DNA of 64,000 nucleotides from Athripsodes cinereus (Eukaryota; Arthropoda; Insecta; Trichoptera; Leptoceridae). The stretch covers positions 33,457,237 to 33,521,236 of the forward strand of contig OX388307.1 of NCBI GenBank assembly GCA_947579605.1. Reading direction: 5' to 3'. Shown in pieces: positions 35,483-44,954 of the stretch (positions are counted from its first letter, which is position 1; every line of letters begins with the position of its first letter). The notes beneath the pieces were generated by a model, which worked only from the letters and a program-made list of their open reading frames with translations, searched no databases and was not told the origin of the DNA. Both the position numbers and the translations under genes were made by a program.

Positions 35483-36339
35483 ATTCTCTCACGATTTTTC
35501 ATCTCGTGCCACACGAACCCACTAAACCCCATTGCCTGAACTACGACCTTTATCATTTTTAACGCTAATTAATGTTAAATTTATTGCAATTTTTGAAATA
35601 TGAAGTCAAAATGTATGTGAAATGAATGATGTAAATATACAATATGTAGATTGTTGCGAAGAAAGCAAGATTAAATAATATTACGTATGTGCTTTATCTG
35701 CATGTTTAACGAGTGTACTGTAGTATGTATATCGTAAATAGAATATATACTACAATAAGTGAATATCTACCATGGATAGAGTACAAAACATCAACAAGCT
35801 TTGACATCTAGTTATAGTATGTAGGTTGGTACATAATAAATTCATCAACCAACCAACATCTCCAAATTTACGATGCAGGCATAATAATATTTAGCTTACT
35901 GTAAAGGTTGTACCTAGTCAAGTTTATGACAAAGCAAGGTACACGGTTTTTTTTAAAGGTAACCCCTTTAACTTTTCTCGTAGCCTCTCTAAATAATATG
36001 TTGTGTATGTTGTCTGCTGTAATGTGACAATCCGATTTATATCTAATAAAAGTGAATAAAGAAGTAAGGTCATAAATAAGTATAGATAGGTAGATACCAT
36101 GTGAAGATTTACAAGATATGTATCTTGCGTTAGGTTTATCTTTTTTTGCAAATGTGCCAGCAATGCTTTGAATTAAATATTTGCCATCTGATATATTATA
36201 ACTAAATAAAATAAAGTATAATAATAATAAAGCATTATTGACAGAACATAATTCAAAGTTTGTACAAGAAACACATAATAAAAAGAAAACAGTGCTCTGT
36301 CAAGTATATATTATGATACACAAAATAAAGTAGCCTGTA

Positions 36340-36474
36340 GCCGTAGCCTGGAGGTAGAGTCTCGGCCTTCAGATCAAGGGGTCCGTGTTTCGATCCCAGG
36401 TGCAGGCAAACTCCCCTTTCACGGCACAAGCTTTTAGCTTAGTGTGAAATAAGTATAAGGTTGTATTTGGGTTT
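36340..36474 (+). mobile_element. SINE family B, 5' part, split by the LINE
   Basis: TAGCCTGGAGGTAGAGTCTC, CGATCCCAGGTGCAGGCAAA, CTCCCCTTTCACGGCACAAG, then GGTTGTATTTGGGTTT, where the sequence switches to the AAATA tail of the minus-strand LINE. The missing 3' part (AACAAACCCAGATATATC plus A-run) is found 4.8 kb away at 41301-41345, so the SINE was present before the LINE inserted into its 3' stem-loop. Confidence 0.9.
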
Positions 36475-37058
36475 ATTTATTTATTTATTTATTTATCAAT
36501 TCACGGCCTGGGCCCTTTACATATAAATATTAACATAATTATAATAATGTACACAAACAGTATTGACACACACAACACATAAAATGGACAATAAAATAAG
36601 AACCACAAATGAATAAAAATTTAAACAAATGTAGGTACATTGGGAAAACGAACGGATTTTTTTTTTTTTTAGATTCTATATGTCAACTTGATAATATCTT
36701 TTACATAGTCAGCATGAAATATTCTTAACAAAACAAATGAGATGTCAAAAAATACAAGTAATTTTAAAAATTCAGAGTCAAAAGTTAAAATAAAGTCAAA
36801 GGTATGTAATATTTTTAGACCACCTGAGGAATGTCAGTCAATAAAGAAAAGTCAAGAACGAGATATAAAATAATTTAAAGTGGTCGATATGTTGAAATGT
36901 TAAAAGGTTAAGATATGTAATAAGCTATTTAGTGTCAATTCATAAGGGTAAAAACAATATACCGAACAAAGATATAAAACATCGCGGAATTCTGATATTG
37001 AAAATTCAATAAAAAAAATCCATAGACAAACAACAAACCACAACTGCCCAATGTCAAT

Positions 37059-39887
37059 TTATACACTTAAGTATGTTATAACTTCACGTTTGAATTTGAG
37101 GAAATTGTCAATAAAAATATCCGTGTTATCCCCGACCAGATTTCCCAGTCTATGAAGTCTATTCATAGGAGAGTGGAAGGTGTAATTATTTTTAGTGTTA
37201 AACTCTCGAAATAACACAGATTGTCTGGTACTTCTGGTCGGAACATTAAATTGGATCATTTCGATCAGTTCTGGAGAGTCGATTGCACCATTCAGAAGTT
37301 TGTGCAGAAAGCAAAGATCAAACATAATTCTTCGACTCTCCAAACTGAGGAGACCTAGCTCATGCATTAGAACGGGGTAGTCAATATCTTCGACAGGTAT
37401 CCCTAACTTGAAATTCACAAGCCTCAAGAACTTTCTCTGTATTCTCTCCACTGCCTTGATATGTATAGCATAATTTGGTGACCATATTGTAGTGTTATAT
37501 TCCAGTAAAGGTCTTACAAGTGAAACAAAGATCAGTCTATAAGACTGGATAAATTGGAGGTCGGTTGTCAGTCTAAAAATAAAGCCAAGTGTCCTCATTG
37601 ATCTACCGACAATTTCCTCGATATGTAGGTTATAAGTTAGATCTTCAGAGAAGGTAATACCTAGATCCTTCAAACTAGCGACGGAGTCAAGTGTTACACT
37701 ATCTATCGAGTAATTGTATGTAAATTTAGTTTTAGTTTTATGAAATCTGATGACCTGGCATTTAGCTATGTTGAGATGAAGTTTGTTCTGTATACACCAG
37801 TCATTCAGAGAATCTAAATTATTTTGCAAAATTATACAGTCATCAGTACTCTTTATAGATTTATATAACTTAAGGTCATCCGCGAACAGTAACACCTCTA
37901 TTTCTCCGAAGATCTCAACTATGTCGTTTATAAATAGATTAAATAGAATTGGCCCCAAGTGCGATCCCTGCGGTACACCACTATATGCATATATTGTATC
38001 TGAGACACAATCGCCTACCTTTACTTTGAGAGTTCTTTTTGTGAGATAGCTCTCAATCCAATGAAAGAAAACTCCGTCGACTCCGTATCCACGTAGTTTA
38101 TTTAGCAGCAAGTCATGAGACACCTTGTCGAATGCTTTGGAGAAGTCTGTGTATACAGAGTCGACTTGTCCTCGTTTAGAAAGTGTACTAAGGATGAAAT
38201 TCTCATAAATCAAAAGATTAGTTAATGTAGATTTTTTTGGAATAAATCCGTGTTGTAAAGTGGTTATAATATTGTTGATGGGTTGTCTGATTTTTTTTAT
38301 AATTATGGACTCAAAAAGTTTTGGAATGGCTGATAATATGCATATAGGTCTATAATTAATAACTTGACTATTATCACCTTTTTTGAAAATTGGCTTCACA
38401 TAACCTTGCTTCCAGATGTCAGGAAAAATACCTGCTCTTAATGAGAGGGAAAACAGGATTTGTAAATGAGTGGCAAATAAATCAACACATTTCTTTAAGA
38501 GAATGTTGGGAATTCCATCTGGACCTACTGTTGTTGAAGTGTCCAAGTCAAGGATCGCACATTTGACCTCGTCAACAGTAATTATTATGCTGGGCAAGTT
38601 GATAATCTTATTAGTGAAAAAATCTGAGTCAGTATGAGTGGAAGGAACGTCGTAAACGCTCTGAAAAAAAGAAGCAAACAGATTTGCTGCGCTTTGAGCG
38701 CATTCAGAGAATTGATTGTTATAGAATACTTTTGATGGAATTTCGACTCGATCTTCTCTCAAATCATTAACGAACCTCCACAGACCCTGAGTATCCCTAG
38801 GTAACCTGCTTTCTATAGCCTCCATGTGTTGAGAAAAACATTTCTTGGACAAAATAGTACATTGACTTCGTAAGTCAGAAAAGTGGTTGTAATCATCAAT
38901 GTCCGATGTTTCCTTGTATTTTCTATGTGCAATTTTCTTTTTTATTGTAAGATGCTTAAGTTCTGGTGTAAACCATTTTGGATAAGATGAAGATTTTACT
39001 AATTTTTCAGGCACATAGGTATCGATACAAGTTCTAATATTATTGTTATAGAGTTCGACAGCAGTATTAATATTTGTTTCGTTTTGCAAAAAACTGAAAT
39101 CCGTATTTAGTAAGAAGTTTGTAATACCAGGATAATCAGCGTCGTGGAAGTTCCTTATGAAAATTGGTTTGTTGTTTTTACAAAAAGGTTGCGATGTAAT
39201 AGCAATGTCGAGAGGCGGATGGTAAGCATCAATCGGCAGTAAGACCGAAGAGGACTCATTCACCGTAGTGACACCGGAGTCAGACGTGAAAACCAGATCA
39301 AGGATCCTTCCATGGCTATTTTTAATATTATTCGCCTGAAGAAGGCCATAATAATTTGCCATGTCAACCATCTCTGCAGCTTTCTCATTGTTAATGTTGT
39401 TGGAAATTTGTAAATTAGCTGGAAAGAGGTCGCTGTTGATCCCATCGACGGTTTTCCAGTTACAATCGGGCAAATTAAAGTCTCCAGTCAAAATAAGTTT
39501 TGATTTTTTATGCTTTGATCTTATCATCTCAATCTCCTCGTGATAATTTTTGTAAAGGGTTAAGTCAGAACCTGGTGGAAAATATACACACCCAAAGATG
39601 ACGGATTCATGAGGGCTTTTAACCATTACAAATAATTGTTCAATGTTTTTATTTAAAGTGGCTAATTTTCTGCTGGAAATTTTCTTCGAGACTGCGACTA
39701 AAACCCCACCACCCCTCGACTTGCTACTAGTATTAGAGCTTCTATCACATCTATAAATATTGTAATAATGTGAAAAACCCAATTCCGAGTCACCGATGCT
39801 AGGACTCAACCAAGTCTCTGTAAGTAGAATCACATCATGTGTAAAACATGATAGAGATTGGCGAAGGTCATGGAGTTTAGTGTTCAT
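37059..39887 (-). CDS. LINE ORF2: AP-endonuclease plus reverse transcriptase
   Basis: 942 residues from the listed Met. The protein nicks the target DNA and copies element RNA at the nick. Endonuclease, about residues 1-230: LLTETWL (21-27), GGGVLVAV, GCVYFPPGSD, GDFN (135-138), LDLVFTSD, and H223 in IDAYHPPL, the expected catalytic His. Reverse transcriptase, about 490-720: NYRPICILS, TDFSKAFDKV with Asp581, GVPQGS (637-642), FADD (668-671) and LHLNIAKC. A C-terminal tail with WSPNY and RIQRKFLR follows. No RNase H domain is seen. The ATG overlaps the ORF1 stop as ATGA. The frame is open a further 13 codons upstream to a TAA and there reads QNVRG just before the Met, the usual start of this endonuclease family, so translation may begin by a route other than this ATG. 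No frameshift or internal stop: possibly active. Confidence 0.95.
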   Translation of the reverse strand: MNTKLHDLRQSLSCFTHDVILLTETWLSPSIGDSELGFSHYYNIYRCDRSSNTSSKSRGGGVLVAVSKKISSRKLATLNKNIEQLFVMVKSPHESVIFGCVYFPPGSDLTLYKNYHEEIEMIRSKHKKSKLILTGDFNLPDCNWKTVDGINSDLFPANLQISNNINNEKAAEMVDMANYYGLLQANNIKNSHGRILDLVFTSDSGVTTVNESSSVLLPIDAYHPPLDIAITSQPFCKNNKPIFIRNFHDADYPGITNFLLNTDFSFLQNETNINTAVELYNNNIRTCIDTYVPEKLVKSSSYPKWFTPELKHLTIKKKIAHRKYKETSDIDDYNHFSDLRSQCTILSKKCFSQHMEAIESRLPRDTQGLWRFVNDLREDRVEIPSKVFYNNQFSECAQSAANLFASFFQSVYDVPSTHTDSDFFTNKIINLPSIIITVDEVKCAILDLDTSTTVGPDGIPNILLKKCVDLFATHLQILFSLSLRAGIFPDIWKQGYVKPIFKKGDNSQVINYRPICILSAIPKLFESIIIKKIRQPINNIITTLQHGFIPKKSTLTNLLIYENFILSTLSKRGQVDSVYTDFSKAFDKVSHDLLLNKLRGYGVDGVFFHWIESYLTKRTLKVKVGDCVSDTIYAYSGVPQGSHLGPILFNLFINDIVEIFGEIEVLLFADDLKLYKSIKSTDDCIILQNNLDSLNDWCIQNKLHLNIAKCQVIRFHKTKTKFTYNYSIDSVTLDSVASLKDLGITFSEDLTYNLHIEEIVGRSMRTLGFIFRLTTDLQFIQSYRLIFVSLVRPLLEYNTTIWSPNYAIHIKAVERIQRKFLRLVNFKLGIPVEDIDYPVLMHELGLLSLESRRIMFDLCFLHKLLNGAIDSPELIEMIQFNVPTRSTRQSVLFREFNTKNNYTFHSPMNRLHRLGNLVGDNTDIFIDNFLKFKREVITYLSV

Positions 39888-40810
39888 TCCTCTGACGTTC
39901 TGTAGGTAACATTGTAGTTTTTTGAGTTATTAACTTTAATAACCCTCGGATAACCCCTAATATATTTTATTATTAAATTATTTTCGCCATTTTGAGTCCT
40001 TGCATCGAGCTCTTCCTTGAGCTTTATATATTGATTTCTTTGAACTACAGTCTGATCTCTGTATATTTTTATGTTTTTATGCAATTTAGTTTTGTTTTTT
40101 AAAACCTCACCCACCTGATTCTGATTTTTTAATATGACTTTAATAGGTCGTGGTTTATTATTGAAGCTTTTACCTAACCTAAAACATTTCATTTCACCAC
40201 AAGATATGGACTGATCAACTTCCTTTAAGATGTTATAAACCTTTAACTTGTCATCCTTTAAGCTCTCTTCACGCTTAGGTTGTGAGCTTTCTTCTATATT
40301 ACATATAATGATGTTGTTTTTTCTTTTGCTTCTCTCCTCAATTTCTGCTGCAATGGAATCCGTTTGGGCGACGTTGTGATTCAATCTATTGTTTTCCAAG
40401 TTTTGAACTTTATTTTCAAGAATGTTTATTCTTTGTTTTAGTAATTTGTTTTCGACAATTAGCTCATCAATCAGGTGTAATTTGGACGCAATTTCGTTCA
40501 TTTTTGTTAATAAACTCCTATTTTGTGCTTCCATATGACTTTTAACATCGTTAACGTCATCATGTAGGCTAGTTAAGCACTCTCTCAACGAGTCGTCAAT
40601 AGCGATGACGTCATCCAATTTATTTGTTTTGTCATTACTACGCCCAGTACTCCCATCATTTAATGGTAGTGACGTTCTCTGTAGGTAGGTGCCCTTAGAA
40701 GTTCCTTTGGGCGAATCGCGCTTACTCGATTTTACACCAGATGTCGTCGGAATATTTTTATCAGTATTGTTTTTCCTAGTTCTTCGCATTATTGGTCTAT
40801 CAGAGTCCAT
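39884..40810 (-). CDS. LINE ORF1 RNA-binding protein
   Basis: 308 residues. The N-terminal 70 are basic and Ser/Thr-rich (RRTRKNN, KSSKRDSPKGTSKG). A heptad-like coiled coil covers about 75-145 (LIVENKLLKQRINILENKVQ), the usual trimerisation element. Then ERSKRKNNIIICNIEES (159-175) starts a fold like the RRM/CTD part of L1-type ORF1 proteins, continuing through FRLGK and RPIKVILKN to YRDQTVVQRNQY. No CCHC zinc knuckle is present. The protein is expected to coat element RNA in the ribonucleoprotein. Start: first Met after the 5' UTR, MDSDRP. It overlaps ORF2 by 4 bp. Confidence 0.9.
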   Translation of the reverse strand: MDSDRPIMRRTRKNNTDKNIPTTSGVKSSKRDSPKGTSKGTYLQRTSLPLNDGSTGRSNDKTNKLDDVIAIDDSLRECLTSLHDDVNDVKSHMEAQNRSLLTKMNEIASKLHLIDELIVENKLLKQRINILENKVQNLENNRLNHNVAQTDSIAAEIEERSKRKNNIIICNIEESSQPKREESLKDDKLKVYNILKEVDQSISCGEMKCFRLGKSFNNKPRPIKVILKNQNQVGEVLKNKTKLHKNIKIYRDQTVVQRNQYIKLKEELDARTQNGENNLIIKYIRGYPRVIKVNNSKNYNVTYRTSEE

Positions 40811-40856
40811 TTTAATTAATATCTTTATTTATTTTAAATTATCAACGATAAATAAA

Positions 40857-40975
40857 GAAAAAAAAAGAACAAGCAAAATGATGTTCCAACAGTGGGATTC
40901 GAACTCGCGCCAACCAACTCAGTTCAGTAGGTACGTAAGTACCGCGGCTCAGACAGTTCAGCTATGGTCGCCGAT
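40857..40975 (-). promoter_or_regulatory. Pol III-like unit in the LINE 5' UTR
   Basis: On the minus strand, TAGCTGAACTG (complement about 40954-40964) fits box A TRGYNNANNNG. GAGTTCGAATCCC (complement 40894-40906) contains GTTCGAATC, a perfect box B. The boxes are about 50 bp apart, as in tRNA genes. A run of nine or more T (complement near 40857-40867) follows and could act as a terminator. It is not a complete tRNA by eye. It lies between the LINE 5' end and ORF1, so it is either a captured SINE or tRNA head or a functional internal promoter. Confidence 0.6.
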
Positions 40976-41300
40976 GACGTAGGCGGGACAGTAGTAGTAT
41001 TAGAGTTTCAGTAGCGTAGTAATAAAACTGAGCAGCTACCCACCAGATGGAATTCAAAAATATTATTGATGTATGTAGATGTAGTTATGTTCCTTCACTC
41101 AATATCGAATATATAATGTGTGATTAGCGTACCTTGTGTGTGTAATATGCTTGAATTGATATGATGTATAAACTGCGCAATGTTTTAATTTGCAACTGTG
41201 TAATTTCTGTCACTTTGAGTTGGATATAAACGTTTTAATTGATAAATTTAACAAGAGCACAAAAACTACGTCCGTCTAATTTAACTGTTTGTGTGTGTGT

Positions 41301-41345
41301 GTTTAAAACAAACCCAGATATATCTTTTTTTTAAAAAAAAAAAGG
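41301..41345 (+). mobile_element. SINE family B, 3' part, split by the LINE
   Basis: GTTTAAAACAAACCCAGATA, TATC, T-run, then A-run: the 3' end missing from the SINE half at 36340-36474. A GT repeat just to the left (41286-41303) belongs to or abuts the LINE 5' end. Confidence 0.88.
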
Positions 41346-41384
41346 AGAACATTATATATCTAGGTACCTATATATGGGTAATTT

Positions 41385-41542
41385 ACGTAGATCGAACTAT
41401 TGTCAAAGTATAAGATATGAATTTTGTGCTAATGCGACAATACATAATATTTTTATACCCGTATAATATAATATACCAAACGTGAACACGTGTAACACTC
41501 TGGACCAGAAAAAAAATTAACCGAAAATTGAAACCGGGATCA
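41385..41542 (-). mobile_element. SINE family A, degraded
   Basis: GATATGAATTTTGTGCTAAT, GCGACAATAC and TGTAACACTCTGGACCAG follow the order of the 2.3 kb copy (GATGTGAATCTTGTATTATG, GCGACGATAC, TGTAACACCCACACCCAGGA). The box B region is degraded (GAAACCGGGATCAGG). Confidence 0.55.
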
Positions 41543-41544
41543 GG

Positions 41545-41684
41545 AGCCTAAGTCAGATTGCTCGTGCCATCAGTACCTAACGCAACATTATCTCCATGGC
41601 AACGGAAATTGCTAATGTTGCACTGCTGTTACCATGGAGATAATGTAGCGTTACTGACGGTACGAGCAATCCGACTTAGGTTCC
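41545..41684. mobile_element. Fold-back element, family C, copy 1
   Basis: About 55-bp inverted arms, CCTAAGTCAGATTGCTCGTG... and CCTAAGTCGGATTGCTCGTA..., enclose GGAAATTGCTAATGTTGCAC. The inner ends contain ATTATCTCCATGG and CCATGGAGATAAT. Adjacent to copy 2 with almost no spacer. Non-coding. Confidence 0.85.
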
Positions 41685-42024
41685 AGGGCCTTAAGTCGGG
41701 TTGCTCGTACCGTCAGTAACGCTACATTATCTCCATGGTAACAACGGAAATTGCTAATGTTGCACCGTTGTTACCATGGAGATAATGTTGAAACCATGGA
41801 GATAATTGAGTTCGTCGGTAGCATGGAGGTAGAGTCTCGGCCTCGTGAACAAGGGGTCCGTGGTTCGATGCCAGGTGCCGGCAAACTCCCCTTTCACGAC
41901 ACAAGCTTTTAACTTACTGTGAAAGGTGTATAAGGTTGTATTTGGGTTTCTAACAAAACCCAGATATATCTTTTTAAAAAAAAAAAAAATGTAGCGTTAC
42001 TGACGGTACGAGCAATCCGACTTA
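41685..42024. mobile_element. Fold-back element, family C, copy 2, interrupted by a SINE
   Basis: The left arm CCTTAAGTCGGGTTGCTCGT... and centre lie at 41685-41807. The right arm (TGTAGCGTTACTGACGGTAC ... CGACTTAGG) resumes at 41990 after a SINE of family B. The left part has CCATGGAGATAAT twice (41774-41806), separated by GTTGAAA. Confidence 0.82.
41808..41989 (+). mobile_element. tRNA-derived SINE, family B, complete
   Basis: GAGTTCGTCGGTAGC, TGGAGGTAGAGTCTCGGCCT, box B GGTTCGATGCC, GGCAAACTCCCCTTTCACGA, 3' stem GGGTTTCTAACAAAACCC and A13. It sits inside fold-back element C copy 2, so it is younger than that element. Confidence 0.9.
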
Positions 42025-42235
42025 GGTTCTGGGCTCGAAGTCAAAACACATTTTAGCGTTATGTTTTCGTGTCGTGTACGTTCGAATACAGATGACGTTC
42101 CGAGATATGTCAAATTACGTAGCTAAAATACACAATAGTTTCGAAAGTTGTCACATGGCGCAACGGCGTCTATATTCGAACGATTGCGACACGAAAACGT
42201 AACGCTAAAATTAATTTTGACTCAGACCTAGAACC
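42025..42235. mobile_element. Fold-back element, family E, copy 1
   Basis: Inverted arms GGTTCTGGGCTCGAAGTCAA... and GGTTCTAGGTCTGAGTCAAA... continue through TTTTAGCGTTAtGTTTTCGT. The inner region (ACTATTGTGTAT, GCGCCA on the complement) is shared with the copy at 46.9 kb. It directly adjoins element C copy 2. Confidence 0.8.
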
Positions 42236-42552
42236 GTTATTCTTAGGCAACAGTGTTACTTTTGCCTCACACTGGTTGTCATTATTCTGATTGTGTAAAT
42301 CACTCATTACATTGAAAATGGACTCAGTCGGTTTCTCGTGTATGGTATCGAAATATAAATCAAATTAAAAAGTACGTAGCCTAATATAGTTTCGGTAAAA
42401 GTATAACTAACAATGCATTTTTATTTTATAATCTAAACTCAAATATAACCATTTGAGGTAAATATGTAAATTTAAATATTCATACATGTCGTATATACTT
42501 AAACACTTAGGTTTATTTGTTACTGTTTTAAGTAAAAAACAAATATCAAAAG

Positions 42553-42725
42553 AATAATTTTTAAAATGAAACATAATATATAGTTATTCACAAAGTACAA
42601 TAATATAAATACACAAAGTACTTTTGCCTGACGATGAGAGCGGAAGCTCTTGAAAGCCGGCTCGCAAAAATAAATAAAGTCAACAGCGGAATAACTATAT
42701 ATTGTGTTTCATTTTAAAAATTATT
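42553..42725. mobile_element. Small TIR element with hammerhead-like motif
   Basis: 37-bp inverted termini with one mismatch (AATAATTTTTAAAATGAAAC...). The interior has CTGACGA-T-GAGAGC-GGAA-GCTCTT-GAAA (42628-42655), a hammerhead-like core with a perfect 6-bp stem, followed by an AAATAAATAAA run. Non-coding. Confidence 0.82.
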
Positions 42726-42774
42726 AATATGAACTTCCACCAAGAACCGTCGGTCGATAAATTAAACTTTATAA

Positions 42775-43010
42775 ACATCAAAAGCCCAGTATGCAGAGCA
42801 TATCCTTTGGGAATGCACAATTATGGACGAGGCGAGAAGAGAAATGATTGATAGTATGACTCCAGACACCCCAAGACCAGTCTGGTTTGGTGAGCTCACA
42901 TTGAATCCAGATAATTTCAAGAGTTTTCGAAAGTTCGCCGAGTCCTGGAGGGACAGGTGGGAACTCCTTAGACGACCTGGGTCCGCTCCCGCTGATGCTT
43001 TTTAGTCCGT
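42775..43010 (+). mobile_element. LINE ORF2 C-terminus (R1/Jockey-type Cys-His tail)
   Basis: The frame KAQYAEHILWECTIMDEARR, EMIDSM, then FRKFAESWRDRWELLRR is the end of ORF2 in R1/Jockey-group LINEs, where a H-I-L-W-E-C segment belongs to a zinc-binding motif after RNase H. The first Cys pair is lost by truncation. The stop is near 43005. Confidence 0.7.
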
Positions 43011-43349
43011 TTTTCCAGTATGATTACAGAGACCTTTTGACCTTACCGAACTCACTTTGTTTGTGACGTCCTTTCCTCCAATAAAGGGAGGTATTCCTTT
43101 TTTCCTCTTTTTTTCAGGATCAATCGCTTGATGCAACCGGCTTCCAAACACAAAAAGAGAGAATGATTGGACCCTAACTTGTGATTTTCCTACCACTTTC
43201 ATTTGTTGTGTGTGTTTTGCATGTAATGATCAATTTCTTTTATGATTACAGATATACTAAACATATTATACACTACGCTTAGAAGAAACTGCTTGTGTAA
43301 TTGATTGTGGCTATGAAATGCAACTAGTTTTAAGAATTTCAATCTAGTC

Positions 43350-43805
43350 TTAAGATATTTTGTATAATTTAGGCTAACAACTAGTACGTAGTAAATACGT
43401 AACTGTAAGTTAATTTTAAGTTCTTTTGTAAACAATGGAGTCGGTGGACATTAACGGTTGTATTTAATTTTGGGGAGGATTTTGTCGGGGATAGCCCTTC
43501 AGGCGAACCTTGAGCCCTTCCTTGAGAAGAATTTGCATGAAGAGTATGGATGACATGGGAATTGACATTCCTGCAACATCCATGGGTGAGGGAGGGTGCA
43601 ACCCTTAATGTGTGTAAAACATCAAAAGGTTGTTAGCAACATAAAGAGGAGTTTTTTTGTGAATATGGTTCGATGGAAGAAATCACTATATAGTGATAAT
43701 CTCGCCACTGCACATCATCACATTTTTTCTTGTGTATATTGCTTTATTTTATTTGTTATATGAATGATGATGTGCAAGAAGAATAAAATAAATAAATAAA
43801 ATATT
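43350..43805 (+). mobile_element. Repeat family F with AAATA tail (LINE 3' region)
   Basis: Matches 24040-24225 in reverse for about 190 bp (ACTAGTACGTAGTAAATACG, ATGGAGTCGGTGGACATTAA, GGGGAGGATTTTGTCGGGGA). It continues through a region ending TGATGATGTGCAAGAAGAAT and AAATAAATAAATAAA at 43785-43803. The polarised tail makes a LINE 3' end likely. No RT motif. Confidence 0.55.
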
Positions 43806-43809
43806 GACT

Positions 43810-44950
43810 TTGTCTGAAACGTTTAGATCAAAAAGGAGAAATATTAAGGTAAAAGACAAAGAGTACTAAATTCAAGCTAACTTAGAGTTGGACTCTAATG
43901 AAAAAAACACGAGTTACATACAACATGTGATTGTAAATAGAACCCTTGAGCAAAAGAAACGAGGGCAGGCATTAGAGGAAACACATTGAAAAATTCAAAT
44001 ACCTTCTCACAATATATGTGATATTCGGAACAAATTTACTAATGTTTTCCCTTTACATACATTTTTAATGGAATGAAAAAAAGAGAAAATATACCCTCTT
44101 CAAACAACTCACTTATATAAAATGTAAACTAAATACTTCATTCTATATAAAATAATATATGTACCTAATACCTACAAAAGCTTGTAAGCTCCGAGGACTG
44201 AGAATATTGAAAAACGAATAGGACAAATTTTGAATTTGAATTTTTCCAAGAAATTTGGAATAAGTTTGTGCAAAATATATGAAATCTTATACTGTATACT
44301 TCAATACGTTCAAAGTACTTTTACATATGAGTGTTATTCCAGTATCTTCCAGAAGTAACCAAATGTTTTTCAAATATATGAAAATTTTATTAAAAGATTA
44401 TTCAATAAAGGGTCTGTTTTATAAAAAAATTCATTGTAAAAATGTTGACCTATTTAATGGAAATACAAACTTGTTTTATTATGTTTAAATATCGATTGCC
44501 TCAGGTGGAATGGATTAAATTTTAATGTCCCAATTTTCAGTTACACGGAAGTTCTTAAATTCTCTTTGGTAAACCCTCTAGGGCTTTGTCGTGACTCAAT
44601 ATCGTTACAAAAACACCTCTCCACGATATTAAACATCCCCTGAAACGAGTCTTGCTTTATGGGCAAAAGTTACGGCCATCCCTTACTTAAATATTTCACA
44701 AGAGGCTAACCCAGAATATCAACTTGTTGATTCAGTTTGGCGAACGGAAAATATTAAACAGAAAATATGTTATGCGTACCTTTTAAAAATATTAAATTCT
44801 GGCATTATTGGTAGAGAAATACTGGTACCAGTATTTTGGGTAATGTGATTTTATATGAAAATTATAACCAAAAATAATTCTCCCCTACGTAAAAATATTA
44901 CTTTAATCAAAATGTTATTAACTCTTAAATATAACTAACGTGCCTAACTT
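43810..44950. other. No recognisable gene
   Basis: AT-rich sequence. The ORF at 44279-44488 has no domain. Confidence 0.4.
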
Positions 44951-44954
44951 GTAC

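Larger units (their letters stand above)
36475..41300 (-). mobile_element. Full-length Jockey/CR1-type LINE
   Basis: A complete non-LTR retrotransposon of about 4.8 kb on the minus strand: 5' UTR (41300-40811), ORF1, ORF2, 3' UTR (37058-36495) and AAATA tail. Its limits are fixed by the SINE it splits; GTTT(A) is present on both sides (36471-36475 and 41301-41305) as a short likely target duplication. Both ORFs are open, which is unusual in this window of dead copies. Clade assignment (Jockey superfamily, Daphne- or CR1-like) rests on domain order and the tail type. A truncated relative lies at 8.6-9.35 kb. Confidence 0.92.

Noticed and set aside
40689..40982. ORF of 97 aa on plus
   Set aside because: Antisense to LINE ORF1 start and 5' UTR.
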